64,000 nt of DNA from Mobilicoccus massiliensis (lineage in GTDB: Bacteria; Actinomycetota; Actinomycetes; Actinomycetales; Dermatophilaceae), in the NCBI RefSeq assembly GCF_000826525.2, contig NZ_LN651329.1:278005-342004 (forward strand). The letters run 5' to 3'. The translations under genes and the position numbers were made by a program. Position 1 is the stretch's first letter; the number at the start of each line of letters is the position of its first letter. Below, in pieces: positions 52,923-62,874 of the stretch. Under the pieces are notes generated by a model. The model searched no databases. It was not told the DNA's origin and was given only the letters and a program-made list of their open reading frames with translations.

Positions 52923-54923
52923 ATGTCCGGAGAGTCGAGATTCGCCGACCTGGAGGCCCTGCTGCCCCGGGTGAGCAAGCCGCTGCAGTACGTCGGCGGT
53001 GAACTGAACTCGCAGGTCAAGGACTGGGAGTGCGGTGGCGAGCATACCGTTCGCTGGGCCCTGATGTACCCCGACGCCTACGAGGTCGGGCTGCCCAATC
53101 AGGGCGTCATGATCCTCTACGAAGTGCTCAACGAGCAGCCCGTGGCCCTCGCCGAGCGCACGTACGCGGTGTGGCCCGACCTCGAAGAGCTCATGCGCGA
53201 GAACGAGGTTCCGCTGCTCACCGTCGACGGTCACCGCGCGGTGCGCGACTTCGACGTGTTCGGCCTGAGCTTTCCCACCGAGCTCAACTACACGAACATG
53301 CTGGCCGCCCTCGACCTCGCCGGCATCCCGATCCGTGCGGCCGAGCGCGGTGAGGGCGACCCGATCGTGCTCATCGGCGGTCACGCGAGCTTCAACCCCG
53401 AGCCGATCGCGCCGTTCGTCGACGCCGTCGTCGTCGGCGACGGGGAGGAGGCCGTTCTCACGGTCACCGCGATCATCCGCGAATGGAAGGCCGAGGGCCG
53501 CCCGGCGGGCGACGGGCTCACCCCGCGCGAGGAGTTGCTGCGCCGGCTCGCGGGCACCGGCGGGGTGTACGTCCCGGCGTTCTACGACGTCACCTACACC
53601 GACGACGGTGAGCTCGACGCCGTGGTGCCGGTTCCCGGGATCGAGGGGGTGCCGTGGCAGATCAGCAAGCACACGGTCATGGACCTCGACGCGTGGCCCT
53701 ACCCCAAGCAGCCGCTCGTGCCGCTCGCCGAGTCGGTCCACGAACGGATGAGCGTCGAGATCTTCCGCGGCTGCACGCGTGGATGCCGGTTCTGCCAGGC
53801 GGGCATGATCACCCGGCCGGTGCGGGAACGGTCGATCACGGGCATCGGGGAGATGGTCGAGCGCGGTCTGCAGGCCACCGGGTACGAAGAGGTCGGGCTG
53901 CTGTCGCTGTCGAGCGCCGACCACTCCGAGATCGCCGACATCACCAAGGGACTCGCCGACCGCTACGAGGGCACCCAGACGGGTCTCTCGCTGCCGAGCA
54001 CCCGCGTCGACGCGTTCAACATCGACCTCGCGAACGAGCTGGCCCGCAACGGCCGCAAGTCCGGACTCACGTTCGCGCCGGAGGGCGGCAGCGAGCGGCT
54101 GCGCAAGGTCATCAACAAGCAGGTCAGCGAGCAGGACCTCATCGACACCGTCGCCGCCGCGTTCGGGGCGGGCTGGCGCAACGTCAAGCTGTACTTCATG
54201 TGCGGCCTGCCGACCGAGACCGACGAGGACGTGCTCGGCATCGCCGACCTCGCCAAGGCCGTCATCGCGACCGGCCGTGAGGTGAGCGGCCGCAAGGACA
54301 TCCGGTGCACGGTCTCCATCGGTGGGTTCGTGCCCAAGCCGCACACCCCGTTCCAGTGGGCCGGGCAGCTCTCGGCCGACGACACCGACCGGCGACTCAA
54401 GCTGCTGCGCGACGAGATCCGCAGCGACCGGCGCTACGGCTCGAGCATCGGATTCCGTTACCACGACGGCGAACCCGGCATCGTCGAGGGCCTGCTGTCC
54501 CGCGGTGACCGACGGGTCGGCGACGTCATCGAGGCCGTGTGGCGCGACGGTGGCCGGTTCGACGGGTGGAGCGAGCACTTCTCGTACGAGCGGTGGATGC
54601 GCTGCGCAGACGAGGTCTTCTCGCGGATGAACGACGAGCACGGGTGGCAGGTCGACGTCGACTGGTTCACCACCCGCGAGCGCGGCGAGCTCGAGACCCT
54701 GCCGTGGGACCACATCGACTCCGGACTCGACAAGGCGTGGCTCTGGGAGGACTGGCAGGCCTCGCTCGACGAGGAGGAGCAGCCCGACTGCCGGTGGGAT
54801 CCGTGCTTCGACTGCGGGGTCTGCCCGCAGATGGGCACCGACATCGAGATCGGTCCGACGGGCAAGAAGCTCCTGCCACTCACCGTCCTCGGCTCCGGCC
54901 GCGAGGCGATGCTGCAGAAGTAG
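52923..54923 (+). CDS. TIGR03960-type radical SAM protein
   Basis: 666 residues. An N-terminal B12-binding-like domain (~40-200, with GGHASFNPEPIAPFVD) precedes the radical SAM barrel, whose cluster cysteines are Cys284, Cys288 and Cys291 in CTRGCRFC. A second cysteine group near the C-terminus (CRWDPCFDCGVCPQ) may hold another cluster. The reaction is unknown. In most genomes the next gene is its DUF2344 partner, then RNase E/G and rplU; here a repeat array and an unrelated gene follow. Confidence 0.9.
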   Translation: MSGESRFADLEALLPRVSKPLQYVGGELNSQVKDWECGGEHTVRWALMYPDAYEVGLPNQGVMILYEVLNEQPVALAERTYAVWPDLEELMRENEVPLLTVDGHRAVRDFDVFGLSFPTELNYTNMLAALDLAGIPIRAAERGEGDPIVLIGGHASFNPEPIAPFVDAVVVGDGEEAVLTVTAIIREWKAEGRPAGDGLTPREELLRRLAGTGGVYVPAFYDVTYTDDGELDAVVPVPGIEGVPWQISKHTVMDLDAWPYPKQPLVPLAESVHERMSVEIFRGCTRGCRFCQAGMITRPVRERSITGIGEMVERGLQATGYEEVGLLSLSSADHSEIADITKGLADRYEGTQTGLSLPSTRVDAFNIDLANELARNGRKSGLTFAPEGGSERLRKVINKQVSEQDLIDTVAAAFGAGWRNVKLYFMCGLPTETDEDVLGIADLAKAVIATGREVSGRKDIRCTVSIGGFVPKPHTPFQWAGQLSADDTDRRLKLLRDEIRSDRRYGSSIGFRYHDGEPGIVEGLLSRGDRRVGDVIEAVWRDGGRFDGWSEHFSYERWMRCADEVFSRMNDEHGWQVDVDWFTTRERGELETLPWDHIDSGLDKAWLWEDWQASLDEEEQPDCRWDPCFDCGVCPQMGTDIEIGPTGKKLLPLTVLGSGREAMLQK

Positions 54924-54925
54924 AC

Positions 54926-55203
54926 CGCTCGGACAGGCGGTTTGGTCACGCGGAGTCGGGTGAAACCGCCTGTCTGAGCGCTGGGGGTGGCGGGTTGGCC
55001 CCCTGACTCCCCGGGACGTCCGCCTCTGAACGCCGGGGTTCGAACGCTCGGACAGGCGGTTTGGTCTTACGAAGCCGGTGAAACCGCCTGTTTGAGCGTG
55101 GGTCTGGCGGGCCGGCTCGCCTTGGGTCCTTCGGAGGTCTGGAGGGGACGCTCGGACAGGCGGTTTGGTGCCGCGTGGTCGGGTGGAACCGCCTGTTTGA
55201 GCG
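54926..55203. repeat. Three family A hairpins after the radical SAM gene
   Basis: Arm pairs 54926-54947/54959-54980, 55045-55066/55077-55098 and 55149-55169/55182-55203. Left arms end GGTTTGGT, right arms begin GGTGAAACC or GGTGGAACC. Several left-arm CGGACAGG cores face CCTGTTTG or CCTGTCTG, so pairing in RNA uses G-U wobbles. The first arm begins 2 nt past the stop codon. Confidence 0.85.
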
Positions 55204-55305
55204 GATGTGCGACACCTCGTCGTGCGGCGGAGTTCTCCGGCGTGTCACTCGGTTGTCGTTCGGCGGGGATACCTTGCCGGGTCTGCCACCCGAGAAAGGC
55301 CCCTC

Positions 55306-57658
55306 ATGTCCTTGCGACCGCGCCGTCCCCTGACCATCCTGACCGCCGCAGCCCTGACGCTCGCCGGTGTTCCCGCCGCGCACGCCACGAACGGGCACGA
55401 CGGCCAGACCCGGCCCGGGGGCCACGGCCGGGCGGGGGAGTCCTTCCACCGCCTCGCGACCTACCCGGTGTACGAGAACCTCCCCGCGGGCGTCGACCGC
55501 GCGAGTGAGACCGTCGCCGAGATCTCGGCGGCGAGTCCCGACGGTCGCACCGTGGTCTACACCGACGCGCCCGGCGGGCGGATCGGGTTCCTCGACGTCT
55601 CCAACCCGGCACGCCCGGTCGGCACGGGCGTCATCGACCTGCGCGCGGGTGGGGAGAAGGAGGTCGAGCCGACGTCGGTGGCCATCAAGGGCGATCACGT
55701 CCTCGTCGTGGTGAACACGAGCGAGTCCTTCACGGAGCCGTCCGGGCGCCTCGACGTGTACCGCCTGTCCGACCGCAGGAAGGTGCGCAGCATCGACCTC
55801 GGCGGCCAACCCGACTCCATCGCCCTCGGCAGCGGCGCGCACGCCGATCTGGGTGCGGTCGCCATCGAGAACGAGCGCGACGAGGACGCGGCTCCCGCCG
55901 GCGGCAAGAAGGGCGACCTGCCCCAGATGCCCGCCGGATTCGTCCAGGTGCTCGACCTCGCCGGGGCGCCCGGCCGTTGGCGCGCGACGAAGGTGGCCCT
56001 GACCGGGGCAGATGGATCCGCGCTCGCGGCGTTGAAGGACGCCGGTCTCGACACCCCGGCCGACCCCGAACCCGAGTACGTCTCGATCAACTCTCGCGGC
56101 CAGCTCGCCGTGACCCTCCAGGAGAACAACGGCATCGCGCTCGTCGACCTGCGCACGAAGAAGCTGACCAAGGTCTTCTCCGCCGGGACGGCCACCGTCA
56201 CGGGCGTCGACGTCGAGAAGGACGGACGCTTCGACGCGACCGGCACCGTCAGCGCGCCGCGTGAGCCCGACTCGATCGGCTGGGTCGACGACCGGTACCT
56301 CGCCACCGCCGACGAGGGCGACTGGAAGGGCGGCACGCGCGGCTGGACGATCTTCGACTCCCGGACCGGCAGGACGGTCTGGCAGGCGGGCAACAGCCTG
56401 GAGGAGATCTTCACCGCGCACGGCCTGCACGACGAGGGCCGCGCGGGCAAGAAGGGGGTCGAGCCGGAGGGCCTGGCCGTGGCGACGATGAACGGGCGCC
56501 GCTACGCCTTCGTCGGCTCCGAGCGGGGCAACGCGGTCGCCGTGTACGACCTGTCCCGCCCCACCTCGCCGCGCTTCCTCCAGCTCCTGCCGACGACGAA
56601 CGGCCCGGAGGGGCTGCTGCCCATCCCGTCGCGCAACCTGTTCGTCACGTCCTCGGAGGTCGACGACGCCTCCGCGCAGGTGCGCGCCTCCGTCGCCGTG
56701 CACCGCCTCGAGCGCGGCCGTCCGGCCTTCCCGAGCATCGTGTCGGGCACGGACCGCTCCGGCCGGGCCATCGGCTGGGGCGCACTGTCGGGACTCACCT
56801 CGGTGGGCAAGGGCCGTCTTGCCGCAGTGAGCGACTCGGCGTATGCGACCGCGCGCATCTACGACGTCGACGCGCGCCGCTCCCCGGCGCGCATCACCGC
56901 GGTGACCGAGGTGAACGACGGGACCAAGCCGGTGGCGGGTCTCGACATCGAGGGCATCTCCGCCGTTCGTGGTGGCTACTGGCTGGCCTCCGAGGGGGCC
57001 AAGGGTGCGGACAACAAACTGGTGCGCGTCGATCGCTCCGGGCGGGTGTTGCGCGAGGTCGCGCTGCCGGTCGAGGTGACCCGGCACATCGGCAAGTGGG
57101 GCCTGGAGGGTGTGAGCGCCACCGGATCCGGGGGTGCGGGCGGCGAAGAGGTCGTCACGGTCGCGCTCCAGCGTCCGCTGTTCACGGACCCGGACAAGGC
57201 CACCGGTCTCGTCGACGGGCAGGGCGCCGGTGGTGGCCTGGCCCGCATCGGGCGTTACCACGTGGCCTCGGGCACCTGGACCTGGTACGGCTACCCGCTC
57301 GAGAAGACGTCCGCCCAGGGGCGACTGGGTCGGCCTGTCGGAGATCTCCCACGTGGCGGGTGACACCTACGCCGTCATCGAGCGGGACAAGCTCGCGGGC
57401 CCGGCCGCCGCCCTCAAGCGTGTCCACCTGGTCGACCTGCCCGCCAAGGGCGCCACGCACGGTCAGCAGGTACCCGTGCTGCGCAAGCGTCTCGGGGCCG
57501 ACGTGTTGCCGGCGCTCCGCGCGAGCAACGGATGGACGCAGGAGAAACTCGAGGGACTGGCGTTCGACGGTCGCCGGACGGCCTACGCCGTCACCGACAA
57601 CGACGCCCTCAAGGACGCCACCGGCGAGACGGTCTTCCTCAGGCAGCGGATCCGCTGA
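55306..57658 (+). pseudogene. Exported phytase-like (esterase-like) protein, frameshifted
   Basis: Residues 1-27 are a signal peptide (TILTAAALTLAGVPAAHA); the body is a beta-propeller of the esterase-like activity of phytase family (PF13449), with EPEGLAVATMNGRRYAFVGSERGN and IEGISAVRGGYWLASEG. The frame stops at 57363, but the family text continues in another frame (DWVGLSEISHVAGDTYAVIERD to 57658). The shift is at the G run 57318-57321, as if one extra G had been added. This is either a true disabling mutation or a base-call error; without it the protein would be about 783 residues. GAAAGG precedes ATG 55306. Confidence 0.75.
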
Positions 57659-57666
57659 CACCGACT

Positions 57667-57699
57667 GCCGGCGCGGATCGTGAGGCGACCCGCGCCGGC
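57667..57699. terminator. Bidirectional terminator hairpin
   Basis: GCCGGCGCGG (57667-57676) and CCGCGCCGGC (57690-57699) form a perfect 10-bp stem between convergent genes. No U tract. Confidence 0.6.
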
Positions 57700-57760
57700 G
57701 GGGTCAGGTGTGGACGCGAGGCGAGTAGGAGCGATCACGTTCGTGCGTAAGGAGACGCGC

Positions 57761-59260
57761 TCACTCGTGCGGTGATCCGGAGACGCCGCGGGCGTGGCGG
57801 GAGTGCCACACCTCCCCGGGGATCTCACCGGGAAGGTGGGAGTTGCCGTCGAGGTCGAACACGGCCGTGTTCGGGTCGGGCTGAGCGTCGAAGTCGCGCA
57901 GGGCCGCGAAGGCATACTTGCCGAGCAGGGCCAGGGCCGCGAGGTTGACGATCGCCATCACCGACATCGCGACGTCGGCGAGCGACCACACGAGGGCGAG
58001 CTCCTGCATGGCGCCCCAGAACGTCGCGACGACGACGAGGACGCGCATCGCGATGGCGCCCGCCCTGCCGAAGCCGATGAAGTTCATGTTGACCTCGGCG
58101 TACGTGAAGTTGCCGAGGATGGAGCTGAACGCGAACACGAAGATGAGCACGGTCATCACCGGGACGACCCACGCGCCGAGTTCACTGGAGATCGCCGTGG
58201 TCGTCAGCGTGCCCGCGTCGGCCTTCTGCGTGACCCCCGGCGTGTAGATCTCTGGTGCGGCGAGCAGGATCATCACGGCGGTGGCGGTGCAGACGACGAT
58301 CGTGTCGACGAACACCCCGGCGGACTGGATGAGGCCCTGGTTGACCGGGTGGGTCGTCGTCGCGGTCGCGGCCGCGTTGGGTGCCGAACCCATACCGGCC
58401 TCGTTGGAGAACATGCCTCGCTTGACCCCGTTGAGCATGGCCGCGATGACACCGCCCGCGGTACCCGCGAGGGCCTGGTCGAGTCCGAAGGCGCCCTTGA
58501 TGATCGACATGAGGGCATCCGGCACGTGCGTGATGTGCGTGACCAGCACGAACACGGCGAGCAGGAAGTAGGCCAACGCCATCAGCGGCGCCATCCACTC
58601 GGTCACCCGCGCCACGGGCCTGATGCCGCCGAAGATGATGAGCGCCGTCACGATCGTGAGCCCGATGGCGATCGTCAGCGGGTCCCATCCCCACGCGTTG
58701 TGGAGCTGCGTCGCGATGGTGTTGGCCTGCACGCCGTTGAACGAGAAGCCGAACGTGAAGATCAGGCAGACCGCGAAGACGATGCCCCAGAAGCGCGAGC
58801 CCAGGCCACGCTGGATGTAGTAGGCCGGGCCGCCTCGAAAGGTGCCGTCGTGGTGGGGGACCTTGTAGAGCTGCGCGAGCGTGGCCTCGCTGAACGCGGT
58901 CGCCATGCCGAGCAGCGCCATGAGCCACATCCAGAAGATGGCGCCCGGGCCGCCGAGGGTCAGCGCGATGGCCACACCGACGATGTTGCCGGTGCCGACA
59001 CGGGAGGCCAGGCTGATCGCGAACGCCTGGAACGGCGAGATGCCCTGCCCGTCGGTCTTCCGCGAGGATCCGATGACCTTGACCATCGCCCCGAACCGGC
59101 GGAACTGCACGAAGCGGGTGCCGAAGGAGAAGTAGATGCCCGCGAGGAGCAGCGCCACGATGAGGACCCACGTGAGCTTGTCGTTGGTCCAGTCGATGGC
59201 GGCTTGCGCGGGGCCGACGCTGTCGGCGGCCAGGACTGAGAACGTTGTGAGAGAAACCAT
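57761..59260 (-). CDS. Sodium:alanine symporter (AGCS family)
   Basis: 499 residues, about eleven membrane helices. FQAFAISLASRVGTGNIVGVAIAL, then NGVKRGMFSNEAGMGSAPNAAATATT, are the AGCS signatures; the latter is the substrate/Na+ region. It imports alanine or glycine with sodium. The C-terminal ~40 residues are a polar cytoplasmic tail. ATG 59260 is chosen because the helix pattern begins there; the upstream in-frame stretch is Ala/Pro-rich and non-homologous. Confidence 0.93.
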   Translation of the reverse strand: MVSLTTFSVLAADSVGPAQAAIDWTNDKLTWVLIVALLLAGIYFSFGTRFVQFRRFGAMVKVIGSSRKTDGQGISPFQAFAISLASRVGTGNIVGVAIALTLGGPGAIFWMWLMALLGMATAFSEATLAQLYKVPHHDGTFRGGPAYYIQRGLGSRFWGIVFAVCLIFTFGFSFNGVQANTIATQLHNAWGWDPLTIAIGLTIVTALIIFGGIRPVARVTEWMAPLMALAYFLLAVFVLVTHITHVPDALMSIIKGAFGLDQALAGTAGGVIAAMLNGVKRGMFSNEAGMGSAPNAAATATTTHPVNQGLIQSAGVFVDTIVVCTATAVMILLAAPEIYTPGVTQKADAGTLTTTAISSELGAWVVPVMTVLIFVFAFSSILGNFTYAEVNMNFIGFGRAGAIAMRVLVVVATFWGAMQELALVWSLADVAMSVMAIVNLAALALLGKYAFAALRDFDAQPDPNTAVFDLDGNSHLPGEIPGEVWHSRHARGVSGSPHE

Positions 59261-59403
59261 GGGGACGTGCCCGCCTGTCGGGGCCGAGGGGCCGGCTGAT
59301 GCGACCGCGGTCGCGGCCGGAAAGCAGGATAGGGCCATCCGGGGCCCGTCACGGATTCTCGCGCCGCGACCACGATCGGTGCCCGGCCCCCTCGACGTTC
59401 TCT

Positions 59404-60726
59404 CTACAACCGGGCGGCCGCGTCGACGAGGGTCCGTGAGGCGAGCACCGCGGCGACGAGAAGCGCGCAGGCGACGGCGACGGCCACCACGGTCCGCACG
59501 ACGAGGCCGATCCCGATGAGGGCCGTCAACGGCAGCAGGATGAGCAGGGGGAACGTCGCGCCCAGAGCCACGGTGACGAGGACGGGGATGGTCACCTCCC
59601 GCAGGCGTGCCCGGTGCAGCAACGGCAGGGGAGCGCCCGCGTAGGCCAACGCCCGGTACTGAGGACGCTGGTCGTAGACGCGCGCGGCGTGGACGACTCC
59701 GGTCGACGTGGCCGCCACGACCGTGAGGATGGTGAGCGCGACGAGGGATCCGGTGCCGATGTCCTCACCGAGGACACGGATCTCCGCCTCGGACGCGTCA
59801 CCGGACGCGATCATCGGGCCGACGCTGGACAGGGCCGCCACGAGGATGCCGAGCGCGAGAGCGCTGACGCTGCGCCACGTCGCCTTGGGATCGTCGACGA
59901 TCCGGCGCGCGGCCAGAAGCGTGGCCGGGGTTCGGGCGAACCAGGCGACGATGTGGCCGGCGACCATGACGAGGAACGGTCCGACGACGTTGACCATGAG
60001 GACGACGAGGGCGAGGAACCCCAGCGCCACGCCCATGCCCTGCTCGCCGAGCGCAGTGAAGCCGAGCACCCAGACCGCCACGACGGCGGCGGCGACGAGC
60101 ACGCGCACGATGCTCAGCCGCGCCGGGGTCGTTCGAGCGACGACGCCGAGGGGACCGACGACGACTCTCGCGAGGCCGCTGACGCCCGCGAGCACGGCCA
60201 GCACGATCACCCCGAGCATCACGAGGAGGAGCTCGAGGGGACCCACCCAGAGTTCGGCCACCGAGAGGTGACGACCCTGGAAGCTCAGCGACGACAGAGG
60301 CACGAGCAGCACGCCGTACAGAGCGGCACCGGCGACGGCACCCACCGCGGCCTGCACGGCCTGTTCGGCGAGCGTCATCACCGTGACCTGGCCATTCGTC
60401 GCCCCGACGAGCCGCAACGTGGCCAGCCGCGCATCTCGGCGGGAGACCGTGAGCCTGACCGCCACCGAGCCGAGCGTGAGGATCGGCACGACGAGAAGGA
60501 CGGCGGCGGTGTAGGCGAGAACGAGGTAGACCTGTCCCAGGTGGCCGGCCGCGGAGGAGTGGACGGCGCGGCTCTCGAACGCGCCGACTCCGCCGAGGGT
60601 GACGAGGATCGCCGCCGTGGTCACGGCGAAGGCGGTGATCGACAGCATCGTCGGCAGCGCGGTATCGCGCCGCTCGTGCCGGGCCAGGCGCCAGGCGAGG
60701 GAGACGGGGGTGGCGAGCGCGTTCAT
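59404..60726 (-). CDS. FtsX-family ABC transporter permease
   Basis: 440 residues in two similar halves, each with an FtsX-type helix bundle (about ten helices in total). The first half carries the typical SRRDARLATLRLVGATNGQVTVMTLAEQ, the second DQRPQYRALAYAGAPLPLLHRARLRE. Such MacB-like permeases export peptides, lipids or drugs or act as sensors. Its ATG overlaps the stop of the ATPase gene. No histidine kinase or regulator is adjacent. Confidence 0.88.
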   Translation of the reverse strand: MNALATPVSLAWRLARHERRDTALPTMLSITAFAVTTAAILVTLGGVGAFESRAVHSSAAGHLGQVYLVLAYTAAVLLVVPILTLGSVAVRLTVSRRDARLATLRLVGATNGQVTVMTLAEQAVQAAVGAVAGAALYGVLLVPLSSLSFQGRHLSVAELWVGPLELLLVMLGVIVLAVLAGVSGLARVVVGPLGVVARTTPARLSIVRVLVAAAVVAVWVLGFTALGEQGMGVALGFLALVVLMVNVVGPFLVMVAGHIVAWFARTPATLLAARRIVDDPKATWRSVSALALGILVAALSSVGPMIASGDASEAEIRVLGEDIGTGSLVALTILTVVAATSTGVVHAARVYDQRPQYRALAYAGAPLPLLHRARLREVTIPVLVTVALGATFPLLILLPLTALIGIGLVVRTVVAVAVACALLVAAVLASRTLVDAAARL

Positions 60727-61451
60727 CGCACGGGCCGTTCGTCGGCCACAACGCGACCGTCGCGCAGCCGCACCGTGCGCTCGCACCAGCGTGCGACGTT
60801 CTCGTCGTGGGTCACGACGACGAGCGAGCTGCCGGCGGCGCGACACCGGGTGACGAGGTGGTGCATGACGTCGGCGCCGGTCTGCTGGTCGAGTGCACCG
60901 GTCGGCTCGTCGGCGAAGACGACCCCGGGATCGCCGACGAGGGCCCGGGCGATGGCGACGCGCTGGGCCTGCCCTCCCGACAGCTCGCCGGGACGCCGGT
61001 TCGTCAGGGTCTCGAGACCGAGCGGTGCGAACAGCGTCGCGGCCCGCGCGGTCGCCTCGGCCCGGGGGAGGCCGGCGAGCATGAGGGGTAGGGCGGCGTT
61101 CTCGATGGCCGGGAGCTCGGGCAGCAGGTGCCCGGACTGGAACACGAAGCCGAAGTCGGTGCGCCGCAGGCGGGTCCGGTCGGCGTCGCCGAGCGTCGCG
61201 AGGTCACGACCTCCCCAGAGAACGGCCCCGGAGGTGGGCGTGAGCACGCCCGCGAGCAGGTGCAGAAGGGTCGTCTTGCCCGATCCGGACGGCCCCATGA
61301 TGGCGACGGTCTCCCCGCCGGCGATGGCGAGACCGACGCCGTCGAGCGCGGGAATGCCGGCGCCGGGGTAGGTCTTGACGAGAGCGGAGGCCACGAGATC
61401 TCCCGTGGTGACGACAGGCTTCGGCGCGGGCCGCGATGTGCGCGTGAACAT
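60723..61451 (-). CDS. ABC transporter ATPase (LolD/MacB-like)
   Basis: 242 residues with intact motifs: Walker A GPSGSGKTT, Q loop FVFQSGHLLPELPAIEN, signature LSGGQAQRVAIARAL, Walker B VVFADEPTGALD and switch His VVTHDE. The FxFQxxxLLP text is typical of the LolD/MacB branch that pairs with FtsX-type permeases. ATG 61451 with a weak GGCAGG site is preferred to an in-frame ATG at 61487. Forms a two-gene unit with the permease. Confidence 0.93.
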   Translation of the reverse strand: MFTRTSRPAPKPVVTTGDLVASALVKTYPGAGIPALDGVGLAIAGGETVAIMGPSGSGKTTLLHLLAGVLTPTSGAVLWGGRDLATLGDADRTRLRRTDFGFVFQSGHLLPELPAIENAALPLMLAGLPRAEATARAATLFAPLGLETLTNRRPGELSGGQAQRVAIARALVGDPGVVFADEPTGALDQQTGADVMHHLVTRCRAAGSSLVVVTHDENVARWCERTVRLRDGRVVADERPVR

Positions 61452-61648
61452 GACTCGAGCCTGCCGCGGCCGGCCGTCGTCGGTCATCGTGCCGCGGGCG
61501 GACGTGGGGTCCGACGACGGTGTGGCTCTGTCGAGGCGCGGATCCTCCTGCGCGTGGACCCTCGGCAACCCGCGCCGGGCGACCCTCGGCCCCAGAGACG
61601 ACGCGTACGGATCGCGTGGAAGACTGGAAGAGACGGGAAGGAAGCGAC

Positions 61649-62221
61649 ATGTGTCAGTACTGCGGATGCGATCAGATCGGCCCGATCGGTGCTCTCATGG
61701 ACGACCATTTCGAGATCCGCAACCTGTGTGGTCACATCCGCCGGCACGTCGAGGCCGGTGAGCGGGCCGAGGCCCTCGAATACCTGCGCGAACTCAAACG
61801 GTTCTTCAGCGTGCACAACGTCGTCGAGGAGGCCGGGCTGTACCTCTCCATGACCCGGTTCGAGGAGTACGAGGACATGGCGGGCACGCTCTACGACGAG
61901 CACGACGCTCTCGACGCCCTCATCGACGACGCCCTCGCCCTCGCCGACGCAGGGCGCATCGGCGACATCGACTTCGAGCCGCTGCTCAAGGAGTTCGTCG
62001 TGCTCTTCGAGCACATCAACCACGAGGACAACGGCCTGTTCCCGGCCTCCGCGGTCGCCCTCGACGACGAGGACTGGGCCCGCTGCGAACGCCTCCGCGA
62101 CGAGGCCGTCGCACGCCTCGACCGCCCGCTGTGGAGCGAGCAGACTCACGCGTCATCCGCTGCCAAGCGCGCCCACGCCACCACGCACACCCACGCGGAC
62201 GGGACCACGCACACCCACTGA
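61649..62221 (+). CDS. Hemerythrin-like domain protein
   Basis: 190 residues. The iron-binding histidines lie in MDDHFEIRNLCGHIRRH, FFSVHNVVEEAGLY, LYDEHDALDALI and LFEHINHEDNGLFP, a four-helix hemerythrin pattern. The N-terminus MCQYCGCDQ is Cys-rich and the C-terminal tail is His/Thr-rich (HATTHTHADGTTHTH), which could bind extra metal. It may bind O2, NO or sense iron/oxygen. GGGAAGGAAG lies before ATG 61649. Confidence 0.85.
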   Translation: MCQYCGCDQIGPIGALMDDHFEIRNLCGHIRRHVEAGERAEALEYLRELKRFFSVHNVVEEAGLYLSMTRFEEYEDMAGTLYDEHDALDALIDDALALADAGRIGDIDFEPLLKEFVVLFEHINHEDNGLFPASAVALDDEDWARCERLRDEAVARLDRPLWSEQTHASSAAKRAHATTHTHADGTTHTH

Positions 62222-62244
62222 TCTCGCGCCCACCCGCTTCCTCC

Positions 62245-62266
62245 CGCTCGAACAGGCGTTTCCACC
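62245..62266 (+). repeat. Single family A arm
   Basis: CGCTCGAACAGGCGTTTCCACC-like arm (22 nt, forward orientation), alone, 24 nt after the hemerythrin stop. No facing complement is present, so no hairpin. Confidence 0.65.
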
Positions 62267-62331
62267 ACACGCACTCGCGCGCGCACCGTGAGCGGGGGCC
62301 GTGAACGTGGGGCCGGGGCTGCCCCGCCGGT

Positions 62332-62868
62332 TCAGCCCCGGGGGAGAGCGAGCGGCAGCACGCGCGCGTTGGGCAAGGCGGCGAGGACGGCACCGTCGAG
62401 GAGGATCTTCGCGTCGCGCACGCCGCCGCCGATGACGACCGGCCCGGCATGCGCCACGGCCTCGTCGACGAGGACCACCCAGTCCTCGGGCAACCCGACG
62501 GGGGTGATGCCACCAGAGGTCATCCCGGTGCGTTCCTCGGTGTCGGCCTGATCGGCGAAGCTCACCTTGCGCACGTCGAGCTCCTTGCGCACGACCTTGT
62601 TGATGTCGGCCCGATCGGTGGCGAGGACGACGACCGCCGCCCGGGTCTCGCGCTCACCGCGACGCCCGTGGACGACGACGCAGTTGGCGCTCGCCTCCGG
62701 GGCGACGTCGTAGGCCTCACAGAACGCCGCCGTGTCGGCGAGCGTCGGATCGATCGCGGCGACTCTCGCGCCGGGAACGAGCGGGGCCGCGGCGGCGACG
62801 GAGGGGGCGACGAGGTGCGCGGATTCGGCCAGCGACGTCCAGGTGAGGGTTCCTTCGGGGCTCGGCAT
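62332..62868 (-). CDS. YbaK/EbsC-family aminoacyl-tRNA deacylase
   Basis: 178 residues. ANCVVVHGRRGERETRAAVVVLATDRADINKVVRKELDVRKVSFADQADTEERTGMTSGGITPVGLP contains the invariant K of the YbaK/ProRS-INS fold (VVRKELDV) and the GGITP turn. Such proteins hydrolyse mischarged Cys- or Ala-tRNA(Pro). Free-standing; specificity is not predictable. ATG 62868 has TACCGT 6 nt upstream. Confidence 0.88.
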   Translation of the reverse strand: MPSPEGTLTWTSLAESAHLVAPSVAAAAPLVPGARVAAIDPTLADTAAFCEAYDVAPEASANCVVVHGRRGERETRAAVVVLATDRADINKVVRKELDVRKVSFADQADTEERTGMTSGGITPVGLPEDWVVLVDEAVAHAGPVVIGGGVRDAKILLDGAVLAALPNARVLPLALPRG

Positions 62869-62874
62869 GTCCCG

